Shown one piece after another: positions 53,020-60,819 of a stretch of DNA of 60,819 nucleotides. Every line of letters begins with the position of its first letter. Within the stretch, counting starts at the first letter, position 1. The stretch lies in contig CAMNOS010000003.1 in the NCBI GenBank assembly GCA_946546925.1, positions 1 through 60,819 of the forward strand, written 5' to 3'. The position numbers and the translations under genes are program-made. The DNA is from an uncultured Butyrivibrio sp. (GTDB lineage Bacteria > Bacillota > Clostridia > Lachnospirales > Lachnospiraceae). Under the pieces are notes generated by a model that saw only the letters and a list, made by a program, of their open reading frames with translations, did no database searches and was not told the DNA's origin.

Positions 53020-53898
53020 TCACAGGTATTTCTCAGGCTCATTCAGGAAGACATCCGTGATCCCCATGGACTCATATCTGAAGATATCAAGTTTGCTTCC
53101 CGTAGGCTTCTCAGGGTAGAGATGACCTGTGAACCAGGCTCTTACCGTACGCCCTGAGTACATATAGTTTTCGATATCCATCATCTTGCCGCAGGGATGA
53201 AGCGCAAAGCTAAAGGGCCTTGTAATCATATCTGACAGGCACGATCCTTCTGTCTTCTCTGACAGATCCAAAGCCTCCCGGACAGCTCCATCCTCTTTAT
53301 CCCTTTCGCTCTCACTGCGCTCTGTAAAGTACCTCTCAAGTCCCATGGCCTTATACAGGCAGTCGCTCACCTTGTCGTCCAGAACTCCCAGCTCTGCCTT
53401 GGGATCAAGTTCATGCACTCTTATCAGCGAGTCCGCATAAAATGTGGAATACACGATCGCATCCTGCACCTCAAACTCATGGACCATGTCTACAATCCTG
53501 GTCTCCATGCCCGGATACGGGAATATGCTGTTCTTAAGTTCGATGTTGAGGCGGATTCCTCCGCTTGCAGCGGGATCCTCGCCTTTTCTGTATTTCCTGA
53601 GCACAGGTGAAAGAAGTTCAAACACCTCTCTCATTGTGGGAATATGCTCCACCTTGTCTGTGCCTGTGTAAATATGAAGGTTTTTCAGCTCAGCAAGGGT
53701 ATAATCCCTGACATAGCCGTAACCGTCAGTAGTCCTGTCAACTCTTTCATCATGTATGACTACCAGCTCTCCGTCCCTGGTCAGCTGGATGTCCAGTTCA
53801 ATTCCTGCAAGATGCGGGATGTTCATTGCCTTCTCAAAGGCCGTCAAAGTGTTCTCAGGATACATCTGACTGCATCCCCTGTGTGCCCAGATATTCAT
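53020..53898 (-). CDS. Glycerophosphodiester phosphodiesterase
   Basis: The 292-aa GDPD enzyme hydrolyses glycerophosphodiesters to an alcohol and glycerol-3-phosphate. It has AHRGCSQMYPENTLTAF, ELDIQLTRDGELVVIHD and the glycine-rich/proline elements expected of a GDPD TIM barrel. There is no secretion signal. It starts 11 nt after the EAL-PAS gene, so the two are probably one operon. Confidence 0.92.
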   Translation of the reverse strand: MNIWAHRGCSQMYPENTLTAFEKAMNIPHLAGIELDIQLTRDGELVVIHDERVDRTTDGYGYVRDYTLAELKNLHIYTGTDKVEHIPTMREVFELLSPVLRKYRKGEDPAASGGIRLNIELKNSIFPYPGMETRIVDMVHEFEVQDAIVYSTFYADSLIRVHELDPKAELGVLDDKVSDCLYKAMGLERYFTERSESERDKEDGAVREALDLSEKTEGSCLSDMITRPFSFALHPCGKMMDIENYMYSGRTVRAWFTGHLYPEKPTGSKLDIFRYESMGITDVFLNEPEKYL

Positions 53899-53909
53899 TG
53901 CAAGCTCCT

Positions 53910-55517
53910 TTATTCTACAACTCGTTCTTCTATATAAGTGGCTGAACCGTAAGCCTTGATTGGATTGCCGTTCTCGTCAAATTCAGTGGTATAGCGCACG
54001 ATAAACGGCACGCGCTCTCTGGTTAGCGGGATCACAGCTTCAAGGAAAGGTTCTCCCTCTTCAAGTCTGCGGTGCCATTCCCTGTACATATCCGCGTAGT
54101 CCGGCGGGAAAATACCCATAGATATTGCCGGCTCCGGATAGTCCTTCAGAAGCGGAGGAAGCCCCAGATCTCTGATGCACCTGAAGCATGGTCTCATCTC
54201 CCTGGTCGCTATATCATACTCCCATGCGTAGATGTTGGCATGCTCGCTGGCATGTCTGAACCGCCTCTCACTCTCTGCCACTTCTTCGTAGTTCATCTTC
54301 TCTTTGGTCACATTGTGCACCAGCGCATAAATAATGTACTGATCCTCTGCCCTTCCGATGACCCTCATAAATGTCCTGATGCAGACCCTGTCCTCCCCGC
54401 AGCACTTGGAATTGAGAACTCTCCAGGTGTCACAGCGCTCTTCCTCTCCGGACTCGATCGCTCTTGTTATCGTCTGCTCGTAAATGGTCCTGCTCTGAGG
54501 ATCAAAATATTTCCAGGGATTCTTGTCGATGAAATCCTTCTCGGAAATATTCATTCCAATCTCAGTGACATACTTGTGATTGACCCTTATGAGCTCCATC
54601 TCGCCGCGCTTATAGAAAAAGATGGCGGCGCCCCCTACAAACTGATTGAAGATCAGGGTCTCCAATGATTCCGGATCCCAGAATTTTTCGGCGTCAAATG
54701 TGTCCACCAGCTTCAGGGAGGCAGCTGTGGCCTCGTGCTGGGTTGCGATAAGCTTCTCCATAAACTCTTTTTCCGGAACAGGCTTGGAATACAGGTAGCC
54801 CTGAACATAGTTGCTGCCAATGCTCTTCATGAACTCCGCCTGCTCGATGGTCTCAACGCCCTCAGCGATAATGGGGGTCCTGAGCCACTTGGTCATCTGC
54901 ACGATGGAGCGCAGGATTATGCCTCCGCGTCCGCCGATATCGCCATTGATGAACTTAAGGTCAAGCTTGATGACGTCCACATCAAGGTCTTTCAATATAT
55001 TCAAAGAAGAATAGCCGCTGCCAAAATCGTCCATCTCCACCACATAGCCGTAGTCGTGGAACTTCTTAATGACGGAGCTTACCAGCTCCATTCCGCCGAT
55101 GGCAGAAGTCTCCGTCAGCTCCACCCTTATGAGCCTTACAGGCACTTCATACTCCTGCCTTATTCTCTCCACCTCTTCCACATAGTCATGCTTGTAGATG
55201 TCATTTCTGGACATATTAAAAGAAATGGGAACCGTGGGGATGCCATTGTCCATGCAATAGCGCTGGAACTTACAGGCAATGCGGGCCATCTGAATGTCGG
55301 CCCTGTAGAGAATGTCGTTCTCCTCAAGAACGGGAATAAAATCGGAAGGATACTGCAAGCCGTCCACCGGATCCTGCCAGCGCATCAGAGCCTCAGCACC
55401 GGTCATCCTGCCGGTGGCGTGATTGTACTGAGGCTGGTAATAGGCAAAGATATAGCCATTGGATAAAGCATCGTCGAATCTCTCTAAAAACTCCTTGGCC
55501 GTTAATCTTCTTGACAT
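53910..55517 (-). CDS. EAL-PAS protein (c-di-GMP phosphodiesterase)
   Basis: The 535-aa product has an unusual order: EAL first (residues ~10-250: GAEALMRWQDP, ELTETSAIGG, DDFGSGYSSLNIL, KLDLKFING, IAEGVET, QGYLYSKP), then two PAS-type sensor regions (about 275-395 and 405-535). All EAL catalytic residues are present. It should degrade c-di-GMP in response to a PAS ligand. The ATG after GGAGG is used; the track start is 7 codons upstream. Its leader contains a terminator hairpin about 60 nt before the start. Confidence 0.92.
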   Translation of the reverse strand: MSRRLTAKEFLERFDDALSNGYIFAYYQPQYNHATGRMTGAEALMRWQDPVDGLQYPSDFIPVLEENDILYRADIQMARIACKFQRYCMDNGIPTVPISFNMSRNDIYKHDYVEEVERIRQEYEVPVRLIRVELTETSAIGGMELVSSVIKKFHDYGYVVEMDDFGSGYSSLNILKDLDVDVIKLDLKFINGDIGGRGGIILRSIVQMTKWLRTPIIAEGVETIEQAEFMKSIGSNYVQGYLYSKPVPEKEFMEKLIATQHEATAASLKLVDTFDAEKFWDPESLETLIFNQFVGGAAIFFYKRGEMELIRVNHKYVTEIGMNISEKDFIDKNPWKYFDPQSRTIYEQTITRAIESGEEERCDTWRVLNSKCCGEDRVCIRTFMRVIGRAEDQYIIYALVHNVTKEKMNYEEVAESERRFRHASEHANIYAWEYDIATREMRPCFRCIRDLGLPPLLKDYPEPAISMGIFPPDYADMYREWHRRLEEGEPFLEAVIPLTRERVPFIVRYTTEFDENGNPIKAYGSATYIEERVVE

Positions 55518-55574
55518 AGGCACCTCCGGAAAAGACAACAGACCGGGCAGTCAGACGCTAGCCCGAACATGAAC

Positions 55575-55618
55575 AAAAAGCCTCCCACCCCTATTTTACG
55601 GGATTGGGAAGGCTTTTA
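55575..55618 (-). terminator. Terminator hairpin inside the EAL-PAS leader
   Basis: The stem AAAAGCC-TCCCA/TGGGA-GGCTTTT is followed on the minus strand by T5, 58 bp upstream of the EAL-PAS start. The SWIM gene has its own terminator further up, so this one is not needed for it. Confidence 0.75.
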
Positions 55619-55856
55619 CAACCGTATAAATTCAGTATTTTTCTGCATTTGCGGGATTCTTTCTTGATAAAACAAAGGCCCCTATATATAGGGTTTTATT
55701 ATGATTTATTTAGATTCGGTAATTGTTTCTTTTCAGAGATTTTAATCTTTCTTAATCGTTTTCGTGACTTTTTTGTTCTATACTACATCTTGTGCATAGA
55801 TGAATTCAAATTAGTCAGAAATGATCCGGACAGCGGATCAGGAGGGATAAAAAGGT

Positions 55857-55877
55857 ATGAAAAACACAAAGAAATAA
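55857..55877 (+). pseudogene. Six-codon ORF with strong ribosome site (possible gene remnant)
   Basis: AGGAGGG lies ten bases before ATG-AAA-AAC-ACA-AAG-AAA-TAA. A strong start signal on such a short frame suggests the first codons of a deleted gene, cut off by the neighbouring operon. It may equally be chance. Confidence 0.25.
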
Positions 55878-55908
55878 GCGGCTCAAAACGTTAATTCGTT
55901 GAGCCGCC
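55876..55908 (-). terminator. Terminator of the SNF2-SWIM operon
   Basis: The stem CGGCTCAA/TTGAGCCG (extended by GC pairs) is followed on the minus strand by TTATTTCTTT. Confidence 0.7.
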
Positions 55909-55914
55909 GTCTGA

Positions 55915-56652
55915 CTAAAATAACCCTACACCAAAGAGCTCTCCCAGATCCTCTGCGATTATGCGATCACTTTTACAGTCAGCATTCTGAAGCATCTGTT
56001 CCACCTTGTTCTCCAGTGCCACACTGATGAACCTGTCCACATCGATTCCCCGAAGATTAAAGAAATAGAATGGGTTCTCATCAAAACGTATCCCAATGGC
56101 ATACATTACTGCAGCCACATGCTTGCACATAACTGCCCAGTCCGGACAGCTGCATCCAAAGCTTATCTGCCTTGGATTTGGGAAAAGGCCTCCCTCCTCA
56201 GTAAAGATATCCTTCAGTTCCTCAGGGAACTCACCACTCACCAGCTTTTCCATGCTGTCGATCCTGGCGCTGCATCTACTTATTATATTCTGAACCGTAT
56301 CTTCGGAAAGCCTGCCTATCCTGATCTCAACATTGTAGGGAGTCTTGCGCCTGCCCTGAACCTTGGCGCTCACATGGCCGTCATGAATCTGCAGATCTAC
56401 CACTGCTCCGGATCTGACATACCCTTTTCCCCTGTCAAGCCGGCTTGCATAGTCAGCATACCTCTCCAGGTTACTGCACCAGGCCTTCCCCCACCAGCTC
56501 GTACATATATCGCCACGCTTAGTTTTTGCTACAACAGGCTCATATTTTCTTCCACGTTTTTTCGCTGCTGACAGGCTCTCCTTGGCCCTTCTTTTGAGCT
56601 CTGCTACAGAGGGCTGGCTATAAACCGTCTCGTCATTCCAATACTTTGCCAT
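55915..56652 (-). CDS. SWIM zinc-finger protein
   Basis: The 245-aa protein has the SWIM motif CSCPDWAVMCKHVAAVMYAIG (CxC...CxH), preceded by a basic region with WWGKAWCSNLERYADYASRL. SWIM domains bind DNA or proteins. It starts one base after the SNF2 stop, so the two form a coupled operon; SWIM proteins and SNF2 ATPases are often found together in bacteria and are thought to act as one complex. Confidence 0.92.
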   Translation of the reverse strand: MAKYWNDETVYSQPSVAELKRRAKESLSAAKKRGRKYEPVVAKTKRGDICTSWWGKAWCSNLERYADYASRLDRGKGYVRSGAVVDLQIHDGHVSAKVQGRRKTPYNVEIRIGRLSEDTVQNIISRCSARIDSMEKLVSGEFPEELKDIFTEEGGLFPNPRQISFGCSCPDWAVMCKHVAAVMYAIGIRFDENPFYFFNLRGIDVDRFISVALENKVEQMLQNADCKSDRIIAEDLGELFGVGLF

Positions 56653-56653
56653 T

Positions 56654-59251
56654 TTAAATCTCCAGTCTCATCATATCCAGGATAGCTGCATCACTCATCT
56701 CCGTGATCCACTTCTCGCCACCTGATCCGATGACGTTTTCAGCAAGCTCTACTTTGTCCTTTATCATTGCGTCTATTTTTTCCTCGATGGTTCCGGAATC
56801 TACAAATTTGTGCACGATAACACTCCTGTTCTGTCCTATCCTGTAAGCCCTGTCAGTTGCCTGATTCTCCACTGCAGGGTTCCACCATCTGTCAAAGTGT
56901 ATGACATGATTGGCACTTGTAAGATTGAGTCCCGTTCCACCTGCCTTGAGAGAGAGTATCATGTAGGGAACATAATCTTCTCCGTTAAATTCATCAACCA
57001 ATGTCTGTCTCTTTTTGGGCGCAACTCCACCATGGATCACAAGGCCATCACATCCAAAGATACCCTTAAGAAATCTGTCGAGGTATGGAATAATCTCTTT
57101 ATACTGAGTAAATACCAGCACACGCTCCCTTTTTTCATAAATTGTCTCACAAAGGGTCTTAAGCAGTTCAAACTTGCCGCTTTCTTTTGCAAGATAATTC
57201 TCCTGCCCAAGGAACTGATCGGGATGATTACATATCTGCTTGAGCTTTGTGATAGTAGAAAGAACCATTCCCTTCCTCTTCATGCCCTTAGCCATGGCAA
57301 GCTCTTTTTCCAGTTCTGAAACCTGCTTTCTGTAAAGCACGATCTGCTTCTGAGAAAGAGATACATATTCAATCTTCTCAACTTTGTCAGGAAGATCTGC
57401 GATTATCTTTTTATCGCTCTTAAGTCTTCTCAAAATAAAAGGCGAGATCATGTTCCTGAGTTTCTGATAACCTTCCGAGTGACCGGAGAGACTTTTTGCA
57501 AAGTCGTCGAATTCTTTGGAAGAACCAAGAAGCCCCTTATTAAGGAAGTCAAACAAGGACCAGAGGTTGGCAAGCTCATTCTCTATGGGGGTTCCGGTCA
57601 TGGCTATCCTCTGGACTGCGGGAATCTTCTTGATAGCCCGAGTCTGCTTCGTGCCAGGATTCTTAATGGCCTGGGCCTCATCAAGGATAAGACAGTCTAC
57701 TTTTCTTTCGGAAAGAGATTCCATCCTTAAAACCATCTGATAGGTGGTAATGTTGAGAAAGATTTCTTTGGCGCGATACTCAGCATCATGGGTCTCACTT
57801 CCTTTCCCATGAAGTATCCTATAGGGAAGTCCGGGAGAAAACTTATCAATTTCCTTGGCCCAGTTGCCAAGAAGAGATGCCGGAACTATTAATAGCACAT
57901 TTGCAGTTTTATTCTTTTTGAAGAGCCACGTAAGGAATGCGATGACTTGCAGCGTCTTACCAAGTCCCATGTCATCGGCAAGGCACGATCCAAAGCCGAG
58001 CTTACTCATGTAGCACAGCCACTGGAATCCGGTCTGCTGATAGGATCTTAGATCCGCATTAAGCCCAGACGGCACCTTCTCTTTTTTCATGGTTCCGGGC
58101 TGCCTGAGGTTCTTTAACAGAGTCCCAAGCCATTTGCCATTACTGATAATAGGGCCGACATCTATATCAATATCCTGCACTTCAAGCCCGGCCTCCAGCT
58201 TCATGGCATCTTTAAGAGACAGCTCGCCATCATACTGTTCCATCACCTCAAGCAGTCTTTCAAGCCTGGAATGATTAACCTCAACCCACTTGCCCTTAAG
58301 GAGCGCCAGACCTTCTGTCTGGTCAAGAAGCTTTCTGATCTCTTTTTCTGTAAGTTCAACTCCGCCCACAGAAAGAGCAGGTTTCATTGATACCAGAGCG
58401 TCAAAGCCCAACATAGCCGGTTTCTCTTCTCCAAGCTTGACCTGCATTTTGATGCTGCTCTGGGAGCTCTTCCACCAGTAAGGCACTCTGCAGACAATAC
58501 CGCACTCCTCGATTTTGGGTACAGCCTTCAGAAACTCGTACGCTTCATCACTGCTCATCCTTAGCGGATGAAACATCTCTCCCGAAGTGATAAACCCAGA
58601 GAGCATAGGAGAAATCTCCGCCACCTTATCAAGACATGAAAGAAGTGCCATGAGCTTTTCTCTGTCCTGCTTGTACTCCTCAAGGGCATAGGACAGTGGC
58701 ATGTGCCTGACTCCGCCCTGCTCATCCTTAGTGGCGTACGTCGCCAGAAAGGCAAACGGTGCATACTCGTCTTTGCGGTTTTCTACCAGATGGAAAAAGA
58801 TCCTCTCGGGAACCCGGAGATCCTGTGAAAGCTCAGCCAGAAAAGCTACAGCGTTGCCGCCATATTCGGCAAGCTGCAGATTAAAGATATTGCAAAGCTT
58901 CATGAACTGAAGACTTATCCATGCCCTGCTGATATACTCTGCTCCAAGGCAAAAGGGAATGACCGATGAAAGTACATCATAAGCATCATCCGTCAGCTCT
59001 ATGTTCAGACTGCTCCCCGCCACAGACAGCTCCGGAGTGTTCTGAACCTCGTCAATAAACGTAAGCGAAAGCCTCCTTAGAAAACTCAGCGAGGGGCTCT
59101 CACTCTTTAAAGGGCTCTTAAGGCCAAGGCGAAGAAGCGCCTTGTACCTGTTGGTCAAAAACTCATCCCTGAGCTCCAGTTCTTCCGCATTTAGTTCCTC
59201 CCCTACCTGATCAACCCTAAAACTCTCTTCCGTAAAAACAAATGATAACAT
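56654..59251 (-). CDS. SNF2-family DNA translocase/helicase
   Basis: The 865-aa enzyme has a ~400-residue N-terminal bacterial SNF2-associated region, then a SWI2/SNF2 motor with DDMGLGKTLQ (Walker A), DEAQAIKN (motif II), MTGTPIEN (III), and the C-terminal helicase part SLKAGGTGLNLTSA and DRAYRIGQNRSVIVHKF. It moves along double-stranded DNA using ATP. The second ATG, after GGGGA, has the better ribosome site; the track start is 10 codons earlier, where TAATG overlaps the end of the DUF4869-like remnant. It is coupled with the SWIM gene. Confidence 0.92.
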   Translation of the reverse strand: MLSFVFTEESFRVDQVGEELNAEELELRDEFLTNRYKALLRLGLKSPLKSESPSLSFLRRLSLTFIDEVQNTPELSVAGSSLNIELTDDAYDVLSSVIPFCLGAEYISRAWISLQFMKLCNIFNLQLAEYGGNAVAFLAELSQDLRVPERIFFHLVENRKDEYAPFAFLATYATKDEQGGVRHMPLSYALEEYKQDREKLMALLSCLDKVAEISPMLSGFITSGEMFHPLRMSSDEAYEFLKAVPKIEECGIVCRVPYWWKSSQSSIKMQVKLGEEKPAMLGFDALVSMKPALSVGGVELTEKEIRKLLDQTEGLALLKGKWVEVNHSRLERLLEVMEQYDGELSLKDAMKLEAGLEVQDIDIDVGPIISNGKWLGTLLKNLRQPGTMKKEKVPSGLNADLRSYQQTGFQWLCYMSKLGFGSCLADDMGLGKTLQVIAFLTWLFKKNKTANVLLIVPASLLGNWAKEIDKFSPGLPYRILHGKGSETHDAEYRAKEIFLNITTYQMVLRMESLSERKVDCLILDEAQAIKNPGTKQTRAIKKIPAVQRIAMTGTPIENELANLWSLFDFLNKGLLGSSKEFDDFAKSLSGHSEGYQKLRNMISPFILRRLKSDKKIIADLPDKVEKIEYVSLSQKQIVLYRKQVSELEKELAMAKGMKRKGMVLSTITKLKQICNHPDQFLGQENYLAKESGKFELLKTLCETIYEKRERVLVFTQYKEIIPYLDRFLKGIFGCDGLVIHGGVAPKKRQTLVDEFNGEDYVPYMILSLKAGGTGLNLTSANHVIHFDRWWNPAVENQATDRAYRIGQNRSVIVHKFVDSGTIEEKIDAMIKDKVELAENVIGSGGEKWITEMSDAAILDMMRLEI

Positions 59252-59280
59252 GGCACATTCCCCAATAAGCTTTTTACTCA

Positions 59281-59478
59281 TTATAAAGCAGACGTCGGGG
59301 ATACGTCAAAAACAAGTTCCGGCTTCTCGTATATCATGATCAAGGTCATAACTCCCCCCGATAATCTCTCCGGAGGAATAGGTCCAAGAACAGGGCTGTC
59401 TATCACAAGCCCGTCAACATAAGTGGAATTGTCCACAGCTTTATCTATGTCTGCGGATTCTCTGTATTTTAAATTGTA
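59281..59478 (-). pseudogene. DUF4869-like fragment
   Basis: Between the ATPase and SNF2 genes the minus strand stays open for 65 codons and reads ADIDKAVDNSTYVDGLVIDS then PVLGPIPPERLSGGVMTLIM, which matches the middle of DUF4869 proteins (typical SPVLGQISPxxLSGG). No start codon is left, and the normal C-terminal half (the CGDNCAKW region) is missing. It is therefore the internal part of a gene broken at both ends. Its TAA overlaps the first possible SNF2 ATG. Confidence 0.6.
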
Positions 59479-60812
59479 TCAACCGGCTTTAGCACCGGAA
59501 GTTCTGTCTCTTCACGAACAAACATAACCATGTAAACCGGCATATACAAATACTTTCCCGAAAAACTGATATCACAGTTGGCAAATATATATGCTTTTTC
59601 TACTTCATACTCATCGTTCTCGACGACTTTATTTAATGCAGAGTGCTTAGTATAGTCTTTGCCGCTTTTTACCTCTATCGGTACAACATGAAGATTTTCT
59701 TCTATAAGGAAATCCAATTCTCCAATGCTATGGCTGTTGTAATAATAGCTGGAAAACCCATGGGTGTTCAATTCCTGCGCTATCGCATTCTCATATATAC
59801 CGCCAAGATTAATCTTGTTATCATCTGCCAATATGCCAGCTTTCATAGCCTGTCCGTACTGGCATGTCAATAACCCTACATCAGAGGAATACATTTTAAA
59901 AAAAGAGCTCTTTTCATTTTGCCTAAGTGACACTCTGGGCTCGGTGGCTTTACAGGTGGTTATAACCACTCCCGCTGCTTTCAGCCACAAAAAACTACTT
60001 TCGATCCTCTCAAACTTTAAGCCTTTCTGTATGTCAGCATAATTGAATCTCTTGTTTTGTCTGAGCAATTCCGTTGGCATCAGATCATATAACGATACAA
60101 GATTCAATTTCTTTTCCTGCTTCTCATACTTAGTAAAGTCCTTTTTGTACAGATCAATTATGTCTCTCTGTATTTGTGAAACAGCAGTGATGTTTCCACT
60201 GGATATATACTCTTTTACAGCATCAGGCATTCCTCCAACAACAAGGAACCTGCGAAAGTGCTCCATCATCTTGGAATTGACAACATCTCCCACTTGTTCA
60301 CGGAGCTGAAAACACTTATGCAGATACTCAATTGTCTGCGCAGTAACACCTGAAGCCCATAAGAATTCCTCAAAATCCAATGGATACATGGTAATCTCTG
60401 TAAGATATCCAACCGGTGCAGAGCGGATGTTTTTCAGCTCTATTCCAAGCAAAGAGCCACTGAGAACAAATTTAAACCTTCCATCATCCACCCAAAACTT
60501 AATTCGGGTAATAATATCAATCACTTCCTGAACTTCGTCAATGAATATCACCGATTCACCGGCAACAAACGTATAATTAGTGATTGCCGAAATGTTCACA
60601 ATGAAATCATCGACACTCATAGACTTCTCGAGTAAAGGGATGATCGCAGGATTTTCAATCAGATTGATTTCAAGATAATTCTTACCCTCGTCTTTCAGGC
60701 ACTTCCTGATAGTATAAGTCTTGCCCACCTGTCTCGCACCGCTTACAAGAAGGGTTTTATCAGAATGATGTATCCAATTCTTAATGGCTTCCTCTGCCTT
60801 TCTAGCAATCAT
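59469..60812 (-). CDS. DUF4143 AAA+ ATPase
   Basis: The 447-aa protein has an N-terminal AAA ATPase with Walker A SGARQVGKTYT and Walker B VIFIDEVQEV, the sensor region VLSGSLLG, and a C-terminal DUF4143 domain that is a PD-(D/E)XK-like fold (YYYNSHSIGELDFLIEE and PIEVKSGKDY). DUF4143 ATPases are common, of unknown role. The start lies 8 bp from the window edge and its ribosome site is cut off, but the protein looks whole. Confidence 0.9.
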   Translation of the reverse strand: MIARKAEEAIKNWIHHSDKTLLVSGARQVGKTYTIRKCLKDEGKNYLEINLIENPAIIPLLEKSMSVDDFIVNISAITNYTFVAGESVIFIDEVQEVIDIITRIKFWVDDGRFKFVLSGSLLGIELKNIRSAPVGYLTEITMYPLDFEEFLWASGVTAQTIEYLHKCFQLREQVGDVVNSKMMEHFRRFLVVGGMPDAVKEYISSGNITAVSQIQRDIIDLYKKDFTKYEKQEKKLNLVSLYDLMPTELLRQNKRFNYADIQKGLKFERIESSFLWLKAAGVVITTCKATEPRVSLRQNEKSSFFKMYSSDVGLLTCQYGQAMKAGILADDNKINLGGIYENAIAQELNTHGFSSYYYNSHSIGELDFLIEENLHVVPIEVKSGKDYTKHSALNKVVENDEYEVEKAYIFANCDISFSGKYLYMPVYMVMFVREETELPVLKPVDTI

Positions 60813-60819
60813 TTTAGTA

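Larger units (their letters stand above)
55518..55914 (-). promoter_or_regulatory. Long 5' leader of the EAL-PAS gene
   Basis: This 397-bp region holds no real gene. On the minus strand a promoter-like pair (TTGAAT, 18 bp, TAGTAT; 55780-55809) would give a ~255-nt leader. It carries the palindrome CCCTATATATAGGG (55682-55695) and a terminator hairpin near its 3' end, which is the layout of an attenuator or riboswitch. I do not recognise a known class. Confidence 0.45.

Noticed and set aside
54735-55466. 243-aa plus-strand ORF in the EAL-PAS gene
   Set aside because: Antisense shadow of the EAL domain.
59281-59281. DUF4869-like fragment as a functional short gene
   Set aside because: No ATG, GTG or TTG in its frame before the conserved block, and half of the domain is missing.

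Overview
The window reads as a chromosomal segment of a Gram-positive, polysaccharide-degrading anaerobe of the Lachnospiraceae, most like Butyrivibrio/Pseudobutyrivibrio. The pointers are moderate GC with AGGAGG-type ribosome sites, a GH3 beta-glucosidase with swapped domain order (known from Butyrivibrio and Ruminococcus), a pectinesterase/GH28 pair, a giant InlB/MBG-repeat surface protein, agr-type GHKL/LytTR regulators and several c-di-GMP enzymes. This is inference from protein families; no 16S gene is present.

Layout. 1-7.3 kb: a pseC-like aminotransferase, a 1200-aa protein of unknown family, a GNAT-like protein, an MBL-fold hydrolase and a small DUF6465-like protein. 7.4-12.2 kb: two overlapping small genes, an orphan GHKL kinase, a PlsC-type acyltransferase, a stand-alone 5'-3' exonuclease and a cytidylate-kinase-like protein. 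12.3-17.2 kb: a complete branched-chain amino-acid ABC transporter (livKHMGF). 18.1-23.6 kb: two ~0.4-kb, nearly identical non-coding repeats in opposite orientation bracket six genes (DUF4234, DUF2752, ClC channel, two small unknowns, a PD-(D/E)XK nuclease). 23.6-27.3 kb: a c-di-GMP cluster (HPt; REC-GGDEF*-EAL; divergent REC-GGDEF). 27.4-30 kb: DUF1858 protein, 4Fe-4S aldo/keto reductase, and a barstar/barnase pair whose barnase carries a lipoprotein signal. 30-33.7 kb: pectinesterase, GH28 polygalacturonase, alpha/beta hydrolase. 33.7-41.8 kb: a 2101-aa surface protein surrounded by four members of an unrecognised small protein family, one of them missed by the ORF track. 42-46.6 kb: Sfp-type PPTase, tRNA-Trp, a double-glycine-leader peptide, and a LytTR regulator - GHKL kinase - diguanylate cyclase operon. 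46.7-52.9 kb: two GH3 beta-glucosidases around a GtrA-like membrane protein. 53-60.8 kb: GDPD phosphodiesterase, EAL-PAS protein with a long leader, SWIM/SNF2 pair, a DUF4869-like remnant and a DUF4143 ATPase.

How it fits together. The GH3, GH28 and pectinesterase genes serve plant cell-wall breakdown, and liv takes up amino acids. At least four c-di-GMP enzymes, two GHKL kinases and one LytTR regulator suggest that peptide or surface signals control attachment or motility. The strongest candidates for something undescribed are the small SWQG...FRSALEL family around the giant surface protein, and the modular inverted repeat bracketing 18.1-23.6 kb.
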